From contig JAITGE010000021.1 in NCBI GenBank assembly GCA_031280825.1, positions 1 through 52,518 on the forward strand: a stretch of DNA of 52,518 nucleotides. The letters are read 5' to 3'. Below the pieces are notes generated by a model. That model saw nothing but the letters and a program-made list of their open reading frames with translations, had not been told where the DNA came from and ran no database searches. The stretch is from Oscillospiraceae bacterium (GTDB lineage: Bacteria > Bacillota > Clostridia > Oscillospirales > Acutalibacteraceae). Both the position numbers and the translations under genes were made by a program. Positions 25,701 to 35,172 of the stretch are shown piece by piece; the stretch's first letter is position 1; each line of letters begins with the position of its first letter.

Positions 25701-28700
25701 GTCGCCGGAAAGCACAGGCACACCGTCTGCGGATTCCAAACGCCAGCCCGCAAACTGATAGCCCGCGCGAACAAGGTAGTCGTCGTCGTCCACGTCAAAG
25801 CCAGGCGCAAGTGTGCTGTAAAGCGCACCGGCAGTCACATTTTCGATCGGATCACGCCCCGCAAGCGTTGTGTTGCTCGCCAGCACACCGCCGTTAAAAT
25901 CAAATTCGATACGCAGCGCATCTTCAATGGCTTCCCACTGATAATAAACGGTTTGCACTGCCGCACCATCCAGATCTACCGGTGTGATGATCGTAGCGCC
26001 CGTGATCGCATTCCCGCCTGTAGCGGCGTCGTACCAGTCGGTTCCCGTGTAGCCCGCGCGCGTCGGCGCCGCCGGTTTGTCGGTAATTGTGCTGAAAGGA
26101 TTGCCCGCCGTCAAGCTGCCGGAAACCTTGCTGTTTGTGCTGCCATCCGGGAACACACCACCGTTCGGATTCCAATAAACGCTGGTCGCATTGGGGTTCG
26201 CACTATCCGTCCATACTGCATAAACGCGGCGCTCCGCAGGTACGTTCGTATCCGCCGGATCGTCAGCTTCAATCGGATCGCCCCAGTCAACCTCCGCGCC
26301 GTCGCCGTCATACCACTTGCCATCCCAAGTATAACCTACGCGCGCAGTCGTCGGCGGCGTGCCAGTCAAAACGCTGCTCGCGGTCACGGTCACAAAGGCT
26401 TCATCCGCATTCGTTCCATCGGTAAGCGTCGCAAAATCACCCACACCGTTCCCGGGGCGCGAACCGTTCTCCGCGTCGAACACCAGCTTGATCTGATTGT
26501 TGGGATCTTCCGGATTCGGCGTTTGCCACTTGGCATAAACCGTTACCGAATTCGTATCCAACACGGACGTATACTGTATGTCAATCAGATCGCTCAGCGT
26601 CTTTGCGCCAGTCAGCGTCGTTCCACTGTAGCTCGCCACATCCGCACCGCTTGCGGAGCCGCTGCCCCAACCCAAGAAGGTATGCCCAGCCCAGACCGGA
26701 ACACCCAGATCAATCAGATCCGGCTCCTTGTTCAAGCCTTGGTGCGGCTGCTTGTTGGCAAGCGGCGTCATCGCGGGCGCGCCGTTGGTGTCGCGGTTGA
26801 TCGTGATGCTTCCGGCGCTTTCGCCCCAAACCGCATAGACGTGGATCACGTAATTGTCGCTTGCATCGCCGTCCACATCCGGGTTCACAACATCATTCGC
26901 GCCAACAATCTTACCCGTCGCGTTGAAAGCGCTCTTTGTTCCAACACGCCACTGCAGGAACGCATAACCCGGGCGCACATCACTCGGATCAAGCTTCGCC
27001 GCCGTGATCGGCGTGCCCACCGGATTTTCGACTTCACTGTACTTTGTCGTGCCCGCTGTCGCGTAATAAGGATTGGCATAGGTGTTCGCGGCATCAATCG
27101 TTGTGGTTGCGTTGAGATGGAACACCACCTTTGCCGCGTTCGTCGGGTCAACCTCCGGGTCAACCGCAGTCCACCAGCGGTAGAGATCAATCACATAGGG
27201 AGCGGATCCCTCCGGCTCAACTATGGAAGCCGCCGTGACCTGACGGTCACCGCTCGGGCTGCTCTGCGCGCGGGTATGCCAACCACCCGTCGCCGTATAA
27301 CCCGGGCGGGTAACGGTCGGCAGAGCGCCGTAGGCACCGCCAATTTCAACATCCGTCCATGAGGCAATCGGCGACGGGATTCCGCCGTTGGGATGGAAAT
27401 TGATCGTCGCAAACTGCTCTGTTCCCGGATTTTCCGGATCGCTCTCGCTCATCCACTTCGCGTAGATATGCATTGTCGGATCGGTTGCATCGGTCGTTGT
27501 GGCTGGGGAGGCTACCGTCACGGCGCCGCCGCTGCCGTCCGGTCCGGTAAACCAGCCCTGGAAGAGGAAGCCCGGGCGAATCGGTGTCGCCGTTGTGACC
27601 GCACCCCCCAGCGCAGCGCCCGCCTTCACCGGCAAACGATAAACAGGGGTGTTGTCGCCGGGCTTATACATTGCGTCCGCGTCCGACGCAACCACCTGCG
27701 CCGCGAAGCCTTCATCACTTGTCGGCGGCGCGGCAAAGCTCGCATATGTGCCATCCAAATGATAGAGCAGCTGTGCACTGTCTTCATCTTCCGGTCCCGT
27801 CGGCGTTTTTGGCGTGTATGTTGCCTCAACCGTGACGGTCGCAGCTGTCGGCACAATGGTCACGCTTGCGCTAACCGCGCCGGTCGCCGCGCCACCCGTG
27901 ATCACCCAACCGGCAAAATCATAGCCCGCCTTGCTCGGATTTTCCGACGGGAACACGCCGACGCCGGTAAATATATCGCCGACACTGTTATAGGCGCTAA
28001 ACGTGCCATAGTTGTTGCCCGCCGTCACAGTACGCTGGTAATTGCCCAGCCCCGCATAATTGCCGTCAGCCGCCATCGCGCCGCCTTTGAGATCAACTTC
28101 CACGGTGACGCCGCCCGCAACCGGTATCCACTTGGCGACCAGCGGCAGATACGGATAGAGCGTGCCGGTATCCTCATCCTCATAAACGCCCATGATGCCA
28201 CTGTCAAGCACATCCGTGGTAACTTCCTCAGCGTCCTGTATGGTGTACCCCGGATCGCTGTCGTCACCGGTGCCGTCAATCACATCACCGTCAGCGTTCA
28301 GCAACTGCCATCCGTCGAACGTGTAGCCCGTGCGGTTCGGTTCCTCTGCGGAACTAACGTTCCCTAGTATCGACGGGTTGCCGCGCGTGATCGCATTGTC
28401 CGTATCCACCCACGGCTCCGCACCGTCAACGAACGTGCCACCATTGGGATCGTATTGCAAATAGAAATTGCTCGAAACGGGCGCCCAGTCAATATAAAGG
28501 ATAACATAGTCCGTTCCGTCCTGCGGAATTTTATCCAGCTCGTATGTTCTGCTGAGCCTTTGCAGTGTCCCGCTCGCAATCGGAATCGGCTTGCCGTCAG
28601 CGCCAAGCTCATTCTTCGCCGCCCAGCGCCATTTCCATTGCCCATATTGCCCATTGATGGTAGGCGTAACGGGCAACCCGGCGTTAAAAAGATTTTCGCC

Positions 28701-31700
28701 GACAGAGACATCCGCAAGATAGAACTCCGTATTCGTTCCGCCAAAGCTCGCTGCCGCCTGCTGCGGAACACCGAAGCTCTGAATGTCCTGATAGGTAAAG
28801 CTATTGCCCGCGGGCAAATCCGGATCGGTCAGCGATAAATCGATGGCAAGGGTGAAGCTCGGCGTTTGCGCGCCATAAAACGCCACCGCCACAACGCGAT
28901 ACGTCCCGTCGCCATGCGTTACCGCATCCAACCCCAGCAGGTTATACGTCGCGCCTGCACCGGCTTCCCAAATGAGCATGTCGCTGCCAAGCGGGTGGTA
29001 CGCATCATAATGGCTTCCCACAACAACCCAGCCGTTGCCGTCAAGGGTGTTGCGCTCCAAGCGCAAGCCATAGCCCACAAAGACGTTGCCGGACGGGTGC
29101 GCCGGCGGGGCGACCGGCGTAGCGTAATTCGCCGCCGTGAAATCCAGATCCTCCGCCGGGGTCAATGCTCCTGTCGCCCCCGTAGAATAATCCGCATCTG
29201 TCAGTGTGCCCGTGTTATCATACAAAACCGGCATGGTAAGCGCCTCAAAATTCGCGACAAACACCATCTTCTCGCCGAGACCATGATCAAAAGTCCAAGC
29301 GGATGTCAGGTTTTGATCCTTGGCATACTCCACCTGCCACTCGGTTTTGTAGCTTGCATAGGCGTCAGCCCAATCACCATCAGAAACCGTGTGCAAAACG
29401 CCTTCGCTGTCAAGGAAGCTTGCCATGGGGCCAAGCTGGGTCATCGTCCAATTCACGAACCTGTGCCCGACCGGCGCGGTCGGCACTGTGCCCGTGACGT
29501 CATAAGCCTGGTCGTAGCTAACCTGTTCCTCCAGGAACAGCGCGCCCTGGCTCATATACTGCACCTTATAGGTCTTGGGATACCAATTCGCCTTGATGGT
29601 CGTATCCTTCGAGCCAATATTCAACTGCGCCTCGCCCGCGTATTTCGTGTTTTTGCCCTCATAGGCAATCGCTTCCGCCGGCGTGATTGCGGAGCCGGTG
29701 TCGGTATCCTCCAAGCTCCACCCCGTGAAGTTGTAGCCGCGTCTGCCGTCTTCGACGCCCGGCGTCGGGTCAACCTTCAAGCCGGTGATCGGGGTGCCTT
29801 CATAGGGAACGCCTTCGGCAATATAGCGTACGATATTTTTCGTGCCGACAGCTGTCGCCGAATTCTCGTTTGTGAAATCCGGGTGCAGGTAGAACGGATA
29901 AGGCGAACCGTTTTTCATGCTGAAGGTGCCGCCGTTACCGTCGATGGTGACCCGGATGAAATCATCGCCGAACACAGGCGTGAACTCCAGCACCTCATCC
30001 GTGAGCGTCAGCCACACGAACTGCTCGCCCGCCTGGTAGACGCGGTTGTCGCCGCTGAAAAGCCAGCCGGTGAAATGCTTGCCGAAGGGCACATCCTCAT
30101 CCGGATAGGGCGAGCTTGTCACCGTAATAGCGCTATAATACGCGACATCTATCGCACCGCCGAAATAATCCTCCGGGCTAACCGTGCCGCCGCCGGTATT
30201 CGGGGTTGCGTCGGTCAAGCCGTTCACACCGATGCTGGTATACTTATACTGCATCTCCACGGGCTGATAATAGAGGTCATAGCGCAGCCGCCCGAAGGTC
30301 AGCGCGTTGTCCAGCACCCCCGGGGTCGCGTCGGTGATAGCCGTGCTCGTCTTTTCGGCGCCGGAGAAGGTTCCCAGCTCTGTATCCGCTACGGTCGTCA
30401 AAGCCGGTCCCTGGTAGAGCGGATTCGCAACCTCATCCCACAAATGCGCTTGGTCTTCATCCACGCCCCAGCGGATAACGTCAACCAAGCCGTCATACAC
30501 CAACGACTCCGTGCCCTCGTCATAGAACGTCGGGTTAAAGAGGAAGCCCGTCGGGTTCTCCGCCCACACATGAACCGTAGCGCCACGCATGTAGGGGCTG
30601 TTTTCAACCAGATTACTCGGCACCTCAAGCAGCAGCAGCTTGCCGTTGTGCACCACATAGCTGCCATCCGGATATGCCGCCCGGAAGCCCTGCCACTGCC
30701 GCTGCCACGCCACAATCGCCGCAGCACCCACCGGTGAATCATAAGCCGGAACAGCGTTCACCGGCGTTTCGTCCGAAAGCAGCCCATTTCCATTGCTGTC
30801 ATAGAGATAAGAAGGCGTCACCAGCGGGTGCAGCACCTGCGCGCCGCCGTCGATGCTCTCCAAATAGAACTCGCCCGGGAAATAGACCTCGCCGCGCGCG
30901 CCGCCCTGCCCCGGGGAATACAGCGCACCGCTTGCCCAGGCGCGCCAGCCCGGGATCTCCTCATCATTCGCGTCATATTGCGGGAAGAGCTTGTTGTATT
31001 CCTCCTCCGTGATCGTCGCGAACGTGCCGACGTTATCCCTGTAAAACAGCTCGCCGTTGGGCTTGTGGTGCGTCACGTAAGAGCTGCTCCTTACGACGGC
31101 TGCGTCGTTCTTCGTCACGCCCTCATTGTTCACATTGTCGCCCGGCACGTACAGCCAGTTCCACGCGCTGACGGTGTCGCCGTCAAGGATTTCCTCGCCT
31201 GTGACGCCCACAAGCTCTTCTTCCGCCTTTGTGCCAACAGCGCCCAGCCCGTCGCCCTTCCGGCGCACTGCCAGCGTGGAAGCCGCCGCGTCAATGCTCG
31301 CTTGCCACTGCGCCGCGTTCTTGCCGCTCGGCTGCATCACGCGCCCAAGCTCCAGCCCCGCCGTCACCAGCTCGTTCCGGTAGCCCTCCCAATTTTCTGT
31401 GACAAACAAATCCTTCGAACGGAACTGGTTCGCCGCAGCGAAATAATTGGTGCGCAGGGTGGCTTTGTTGATGACATTTGCTTCCAGCCACAGATAAAAA
31501 TAAGTCCTTGCATACTTACCGTTGCCCTTAGCCGTATCACCCTCCCAGCGCTGCTCCTGCTCAAAGCAGAGCAGGTGGCTTTTGACAGCACCGGCGGCAT
31601 AACCATTCGCGCTCGATATCGCGCCCTGCGCGGGTCCAAGCAAACCGGCAGAGCCTGTTCTGTAGCCGTAGTCACCGGACCAGGAATTATGCAGAAACGA

Positions 31701-34496
31701 AAGCGCCTGCGCGTGAGCGTTGACAAACTGAATGGCGTTCACGTTATTCATCCACGCACGACCGCCGGTCTGTTCCACTTCGCGGAAGTGATAGATTTTG
31801 CCGTTGATGGGATGGTCATCGCTGTTGTCCCAATCAAACATCATCACGCCGACGCTTAAAAAGGGAAGCTGTGCATACCCCGTATAGCGGCTCATGTCAA
31901 CAGAAAGAATTCCGCGCGGAATCCCGCCGGCATTCGCCGGGTTGACTTCCGTGTCATAAAAATCCTTTGATTTACTGTCCCCACCTGTATTTGTATCATT
32001 CAAATCCAGTGTTGCGTTCGTTCCTTGACCGTATACCCAAACGCCGCCGCCCGGCGCGTTCGCAAAATAATTCGTCCCAGTGATTGCGCTGCCGCGCACA
32101 TTTTGAACGTACAGCAGGTTCGCCGTTGAACCGTCCCGCTTCATGCCCCAGTTGCCTTGCGTCACAGAACCGCTGGCACTTAAGCCATCGTAATGGTTAA
32201 GTCCCCACCCATTGTTCGAGCTGAGATTCGGGTCAACGCGCAGCGGATTCGCCTTCGTGCCGCTTGCGTCCATAAACTGCGAAACCCGGTTCCCGCCAGC
32301 CACCGTGTGGACGCCCGTCATGAAGGTATACGTATCCATGATGCCGTCAGCCGCCGGAGTTATCCAATCTTGCTTCGTATTCGTCCACACGCGTGTCGCC
32401 ACACCCGCTTGCACCAGCGGGGTGGGGTGAATGTAGGTGACGGCATAGCTTTCGTAAACCACACCCTGGTAGGTGTAGCTGAATACCCACACGACCGCAC
32501 CCTCAGTTGTGGCGGACTGCGCGTTAAAGCTAAAGGTCTGCTGATCGCCCGCGGGGTACGCTGTCATGGCGTTAAAATCATAATACGCGTTCGGGTTCAC
32601 GGGCAAAACCGAAACGCCGCCCACAGTCGGGTTTGCCGCAAGAATGCTGCTGCTCGGCGTGCCGTTCTTATCCAGCGTGTAATAGCCGATCTTCTTCGCG
32701 CTGGCAAATGTCGCGCCGGGCACGGTGAAGGTCAGCTTCGCGTCGGCGGCGTTGCCGGCGTTGGACAGATCCTGGTCCAGGTTATCCTTGGTCAGCACGT
32801 AATAGATATTCGTCGCGCCCGGGCGCAGATAGACGGCTTCAGGGGCAAGCGCCGTGCCGACCGCGCGGGTGATGAGGCTCGCCGTGGCGATGGTCTTCTG
32901 CGTCGCCGCCGTCGCTTCGAGCAGCGTTTCGGTCACGGCGTTGATGGCTGCCTGATCCGTTTCCGGATAGCCCAGAACCTGCGTCGCTTCATCCAAAGCC
33001 GCCTTGAGCGCGGACAGCGTGGCGCTCAGTGCGGCGTTACCGGTGTTCAGCGGAGCGGCGACAGCCTGCCGCACGGCAAGGCGCAGCGCACTCTTATCCA
33101 CGGCGGTGACGTCCAGGCGCGTGCGCTGGATGACGTTCAGCTCGGGATCCGCACCGCCAATCGCATCATACACATGGGTCGTGGAGGTTTCAAAAATCAA
33201 GCTCTCGCTCTGCCCGTTCCAGGAGTTGAGCGTATTGACCGGATACAAGCCGTGTGTTTCCACAACAGTTGTATCATTCGCGGAGGTCAAATTCGTCTGC
33301 GTCGCAAGCGTGCGCGTCGCGCCGCCCACCTTGACGGTTATGCCCTCGAGCGACTTCTTTTTGTCCGGCTCAGAGATCCAGAACAGCACGTAGCCCACAC
33401 CTAGGTTCGGCACGTCCTTGAGGTTTTTGTAGCGGCTGGAATCCACGGTGATGGTGCCCATGTAGCTCGGCGTCCCCTGCGGATCCACGATATTCGCTTT
33501 TTCGTTAACAGTAAAAATTGTGTTGGTAAGCGTCGCCTCCCGCCGGCTCAGCACGACGCCGCCGTTTGCCTTGCCCGGGAACACCGCATCGGTAATCCCG
33601 GTGGGGTTATTGTCAACCACGCCCCAATGGACGTTGCCAACATACGTCCCATTGTGCGTTTCGTTGAGATACCAGAAGCTGCTGTCGAACCTCTCAATGG
33701 CGGGGTACATCGTCGCGGTATAACGGCGGGCGCGGTCTCCGCCCATCGTGCCGTGAATACCCGCGATGAAGGCATACTGCGTACGCTCCTCCGGCTGCGT
33801 GAGAGGAATCCAGTTGTAGTTGCCCTTGTAGTACCCCATTATGCCCGTTTCCGCCGTGCTCGGCTGGTAAAGGACGGAGTAGGCGTAAGCCTCGTTGGAG
33901 GTGGGCACGCCGTCAACCACCAACTCGTAGACGACCGTCCAGCGAATGAGCAGCCAGGCGCTGTCCGGCATCGCGTCTTCCATCTCCACCTTGGTAACGG
34001 CGACGTCGCTGGGGAATTTCGGTCTGCTGCCGCTCCAAAGCTCTCTGCTGTTGCCGGTGAAAACACCGTTGGCTAAGTTGTTCGTGCCCGCGCCGAACAT
34101 ACCCGTCATATGCAGCTGACGGATCTCCGGCGTAAAGGCGGCGCCGCCCTTTGTCTTGGCGCCGACGACATCATAACGAAGCCCTTTGATCGTCGCGTCT
34201 TCCATGCTGAAGCTGATCGCGCCGGCCTTGTTATTCGCCTCGGCATTCACCTGCCCGCTCGCCTGCGTTGTCACGAACCACTGTGAAACTTTTCCGCGCG
34301 CCTTCATGTAGATGGTTTCAGGCGCATAAAACTGCGCCGAAGCCGCAGAACCGGCCTTGATCTCCGTTTCTGCCATGCCGCCCGCCAAACCGGGGACGGT
34401 CAGCACAGAAACCAGCATCAGCGCCGCCAGCAAGAAGCCCAGCCCCCTGCGCAGCGCGCGACCGGCTGCGGGGATCCCCGTTGCCTTGGTTTTCAT
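22707..34496 (-). CDS. Giant InlB-repeat surface protein with FPDTG anchor
   Basis: A 3,929-residue exported protein. Residues 1-40 are a signal peptide (basic start, then GFLLAALMLVSVLTV). Up to about residue 1415 is a large N-terminal region with two helical FIVAR-like segments, near 460-530 and 1005-1080. From about 1415 to 3820 there are some twenty tandem Listeria-Bacteroides (InlB B / flg_new) repeats, each near 70-100 residues and marked by motifs such as GYxFxGWY; most carry a VxFDxNGG-type strand. A proline/aspartate-rich spacer follows. The tail has FPDTG (F at residue 3891), a hydrophobic segment and KKRRK, a sortase signal with F in place of L. It is probably an adhesin or wall stalk; the ligand is unknown. 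The ATG at 34494-34496 follows AAGGGAGG, and no frameshift is visible. Confidence 0.88.
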   Translation of the reverse strand: MKTKATGIPAAGRALRRGLGFLLAALMLVSVLTVPGLAGGMAETEIKAGSAASAQFYAPETIYMKARGKVSQWFVTTQASGQVNAEANNKAGAISFSMEDATIKGLRYDVVGAKTKGGAAFTPEIRQLHMTGMFGAGTNNLANGVFTGNSRELWSGSRPKFPSDVAVTKVEMEDAMPDSAWLLIRWTVVYELVVDGVPTSNEAYAYSVLYQPSTAETGIMGYYKGNYNWIPLTQPEERTQYAFIAGIHGTMGGDRARRYTATMYPAIERFDSSFWYLNETHNGTYVGNVHWGVVDNNPTGITDAVFPGKANGGVVLSRREATLTNTIFTVNEKANIVDPQGTPSYMGTITVDSSRYKNLKDVPNLGVGYVLFWISEPDKKKSLEGITVKVGGATRTLATQTNLTSANDTTVVETHGLYPVNTLNSWNGQSESLIFETSTTHVYDAIGGADPELNVIQRTRLDVTAVDKSALRLAVRQAVAAPLNTGNAALSATLSALKAALDEATQVLGYPETDQAAINAVTETLLEATAATQKTIATASLITRAVGTALAPEAVYLRPGATNIYYVLTKDNLDQDLSNAGNAADAKLTFTVPGATFASAKKIGYYTLDKNGTPSSSILAANPTVGGVSVLPVNPNAYYDFNAMTAYPAGDQQTFSFNAQSATTEGAVVWVFSYTYQGVVYESYAVTYIHPTPLVQAGVATRVWTNTKQDWITPAADGIMDTYTFMTGVHTVAGGNRVSQFMDASGTKANPLRVDPNLSSNNGWGLNHYDGLSASGSVTQGNWGMKRDGSTANLLYVQNVRGSAITGTNYFANAPGGGVWVYGQGTNATLDLNDTNTGGDSKSKDFYDTEVNPANAGGIPRGILSVDMSRYTGYAQLPFLSVGVMMFDWDNSDDHPINGKIYHFREVEQTGGRAWMNNVNAIQFVNAHAQALSFLHNSWSGDYGYRTGSAGLLGPAQGAISSANGYAAGAVKSHLLCFEQEQRWEGDTAKGNGKYARTYFYLWLEANVINKATLRTNYFAAANQFRSKDLFVTENWEGYRNELVTAGLELGRVMQPSGKNAAQWQASIDAAASTLAVRRKGDGLGAVGTKAEEELVGVTGEEILDGDTVSAWNWLYVPGDNVNNEGVTKNDAAVVRSSSYVTHHKPNGELFYRDNVGTFATITEEEYNKLFPQYDANDEEIPGWRAWASGALYSPGQGGARGEVYFPGEFYLESIDGGAQVLHPLVTPSYLYDSNGNGLLSDETPVNAVPAYDSPVGAAAIVAWQRQWQGFRAAYPDGSYVVHNGKLLLLEVPSNLVENSPYMRGATVHVWAENPTGFLFNPTFYDEGTESLVYDGLVDVIRWGVDEDQAHLWDEVANPLYQGPALTTVADTELGTFSGAEKTSTAITDATPGVLDNALTFGRLRYDLYYQPVEMQYKYTSIGVNGLTDATPNTGGGTVSPEDYFGGAIDVAYYSAITVTSSPYPDEDVPFGKHFTGWLFSGDNRVYQAGEQFVWLTLTDEVLEFTPVFGDDFIRVTIDGNGGTFSMKNGSPYPFYLHPDFTNENSATAVGTKNIVRYIAEGVPYEGTPITGLKVDPTPGVEDGRRGYNFTGWSLEDTDTGSAITPAEAIAYEGKNTKYAGEAQLNIGSKDTTIKANWYPKTYKVQYMSQGALFLEEQVSYDQAYDVTGTVPTAPVGHRFVNWTMTQLGPMASFLDSEGVLHTVSDGDWADAYASYKTEWQVEYAKDQNLTSAWTFDHGLGEKMVFVANFEALTMPVLYDNTGTLTDADYSTGATGALTPAEDLDFTAANYATPVAPPAHPSGNVFVGYGLRLERNTLDGNGWVVVGSHYDAYHPLGSDMLIWEAGAGATYNLLGLDAVTHGDGTYRVVAVAFYGAQTPSFTLAIDLSLTDPDLPAGNSFTYQDIQSFGVPQQAAASFGGTNTEFYLADVSVGENLFNAGLPVTPTINGQYGQWKWRWAAKNELGADGKPIPIASGTLQRLSRTYELDKIPQDGTDYVILYIDWAPVSSNFYLQYDPNGGTFVDGAEPWVDTDNAITRGNPSILGNVSSAEEPNRTGYTFDGWQLLNADGDVIDGTGDDSDPGYTIQDAEEVTTDVLDSGIMGVYEDEDTGTLYPYLPLVAKWIPVAGGVTVEVDLKGGAMAADGNYAGLGNYQRTVTAGNNYGTFSAYNSVGDIFTGVGVFPSENPSKAGYDFAGWVITGGAATGAVSASVTIVPTAATVTVEATYTPKTPTGPEDEDSAQLLYHLDGTYASFAAPPTSDEGFAAQVVASDADAMYKPGDNTPVYRLPVKAGAALGGAVTTATPIRPGFLFQGWFTGPDGSGGAVTVASPATTTDATDPTMHIYAKWMSESDPENPGTEQFATINFHPNGGIPSPIASWTDVEIGGAYGALPTVTRPGYTATGGWHTRAQSSPSGDRQVTAASIVEPEGSAPYVIDLYRWWTAVDPEVDPTNAAKVVFHLNATTTIDAANTYANPYYATAGTTKYSEVENPVGTPITAAKLDPSDVRPGYAFLQWRVGTKSAFNATGKIVGANDVVNPDVDGDASDNYVIHVYAVWGESAGSITINRDTNGAPAMTPLANKQPHQGLNKEPDLIDLGVPVWAGHTFLGWGSGSASGADVASYSGTTLTGAKTLSDLIDIQYTSVLDTNSVTVYAKWQTPNPEDPNNQIKLVFDAENGSRPGNGVGDFATLTDGTNADEAFVTVTASSVLTGTPPTTARVGYTWDGKWYDGDGAEVDWGDPIEADDPADTNVPAERRVYAVWTDSANPNATSVYWNPNGGVFPDGSTNSKVSGSLTAGNPFSTITDKPAAPTRAGYTGTDWYDAATGGNAITGATIITPVDLDGAAVQTVYYQWEAIEDALRIEFDFNGGVLASNTTLAGRDPIENVTAGALYSTLAPGFDVDDDDYLVRAGYQFAGWRLESADGVPVLSGDAINPAVDAVAEDGVWVVTLVAKWDIYTTTEDGDKLIVVTWDPNGGNPAAQGDWLQQYYNAGDSLGNLDGLSAYTRPGYRLTFWLSEDLLPAADWAAGVATAGLAGKTVEPTPGMQAVDGKYPVAIQANWEAIDPEDPQDGQPVVVRFNANGGTTDDLPPDTEVMAGEDYGTYFDLDAADNGEGRDVSPYTERGGYHFLGWYLEGTTTLVGNDDAIDPGLESHIIVLVAQWGNEDKDPPTDPEDPEQPGITNGMEVVYAVNGGTAMANAPATAGTTFTAALAPLTVAENASVTERTGFTLVGWYLDSGFTTASKVVVGTTVLACDPLSGDTVTVYAKWVADGDITVTLGFDARGGTAVVETRLVTAGAQYGSLPVAPIRKGYSFLGWYTSAAADVAAGATASQAGRIQPTDTIEPEDFRPEGFAQDDEAITLTLFARWKALSLDEWTEANGLKVVFTAEPYTNSTSVITPYYVMKVVAGEPFGTNETIPGGARNQALPTANLGDGYVFENWYYVPDEAPLYASQGINDPVTASTTVDTSLLEDPEEDTITLYAHLERSLKGVVITLHADAYDPNAAGRQRDPSASMDGTDAVSITIRNTQEQSYYCTNSLMAEPFLSTFAPTRTGYRFTGWYDAPEGTEGRKLITAEDYIVLGSPRSLYCGWAAITPITVTLEAAAGLTDVTIDPAEKNVTFDAKYGALPVPVKSGYKFDGWLDAEGEPVDANTVVRNPAAHTLYAQMSPNVDIVVTFDPQGGSVSPASKVVSFEQPYGAIPTPSRQGYHFVGWWYSPDGADGEGAWVTPEAIVEVPENHTVYAIWSAQSDLIVIFDPAGGVVLPHFKQVTFDAPYGDLPIPVRLGYKFLGWYTDDKGGTLVTAESLVKIPASHVLYARWKLAVIIIPLPVIVLPPVILPIVIPPICVDLDGDKGDGITPDPAPPVPDPDGDANGDDGGISVVPDEGSLFPDTGAVSGFGFVVALAMSGLAVLALGKKRRKEDAEELV

Positions 34497-34563
34497 ACAA
34501 ACTCCAACCTCCCTTAAAGGTTTCAGATTTCCGCCCATTACAATAAGGGCATTATCCGCTAGG

Positions 34564-34592
34564 ATTATAGCACGTCCCCGCGCGTTTGTAAA
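34564..34592 (-). promoter_or_regulatory. Sigma-A promoter of the giant surface protein gene
   Basis: TTTACA (34592-34587) and TATAAT (34569-34564) on the minus strand, 17 bp apart, about 70 bases before the start codon. The 283-base gap to rpsU otherwise holds AT-rich sequence and the rpsU terminator. Confidence 0.8.
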
Positions 34593-34704
34593 TATGAAAA
34601 TGGAAAATTCAGAAAAAATATTTTACAAAGCATTCATAAATTCCCTCGAAAATTCACCAAAATCAAACAATTCGCCGATTTATCGCTGCAAATCACAAAG
34701 AAAA

Positions 34705-34737
34705 TGGCAGAAGCCGGAAAATTCCTTGCTTCTGCCA
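34705..34737 (-). terminator. Intrinsic terminator of rpsU
   Basis: TGGCAGAAGC (34705-34714) and GCTTCTGCCA (34728-34737) form a perfect 10-bp stem. On the minus strand it is followed by TTTTCTTTG. Confidence 0.8.
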
Positions 34738-34779
34738 CACTTCGCCATATTCAGCTTGGTTGCCCGCACACCGTGAAAA

Positions 34780-34956
34780 TCACTTAAACTTACGCTTGCG
34801 CGCGGCTTCGGATTTCTTCTTTTTGCGAACGGAAGGCTTTTCATAATGCTCGCGCTTGCGAACCTCCTGAATAATCCCGTCGCGGGACGCCTGCTTCTTG
34901 AACCTGCGGAGTGCGCTGTCCAGCGACTCGTTTTGTTTCACCGTTACTTGGCTCAT
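34780..34956 (-). CDS. rpsU: 30S ribosomal protein S21
   Basis: A 58-residue basic protein of the small ribosomal subunit: [19 protein letters not shown], then [23 protein letters not shown] and a lysine/arginine tail. Length and sequence match Firmicute S21. The ATG at 34954-34956 follows GGGGAGGG; the longer frame to 34989 is not needed. It is a single-gene unit with its own promoter and terminator. Confidence 0.95.
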   Translation of the reverse strand: MSQVTVKQNESLDSALRRFKKQASRDGIIQEVRKREHYEKPSVRKKKKSEAARKRKFK

Positions 34957-35004
34957 CTGTATCCCTCCCCTCTTCGGGGCGCTTCGCACCCGTTTACGTT
35001 ACCT

Positions 35005-35033
35005 ATTATAGAGTGTGCGGCGGCGTTTGTCAA
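35005..35033 (-). promoter_or_regulatory. Sigma-A promoter of rpsU
   Basis: Consensus TTGACA (35033-35028) and TATAAT (35010-35005) with a 17-bp spacer on the minus strand, as expected for a strongly expressed ribosomal gene. Confidence 0.88.
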
Positions 35034-35110
35034 CCCCAAAACGCCGCAAAGAATGAGCAAACCGTGAACACGCTGTAAAAAAATATAACCGCGTTTGCGC
35101 CAAAAAGCAC

Positions 35111-35139
35111 TTGCATGTGCCGGGTTTTTACGCTATACT
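35111..35139 (+). promoter_or_regulatory. Sigma-A promoter of the membrane protein gene
   Basis: TTGCAT (35111-35116) and TATACT (35134-35139), 17 bp apart, about 34 bases before the start codon. Confidence 0.75.
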
Positions 35140-35172
35140 GAGGGTGTTAATTCCTCTCGAAAGGATATATTC

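Noticed and set aside
25113-27362. 749-codon open frame on the plus strand
   Set aside because: It lies wholly inside the minus-strand surface protein gene; its translation is Arg/His/Ile-rich with no domain pattern, and its edges follow the repeats of the real gene.
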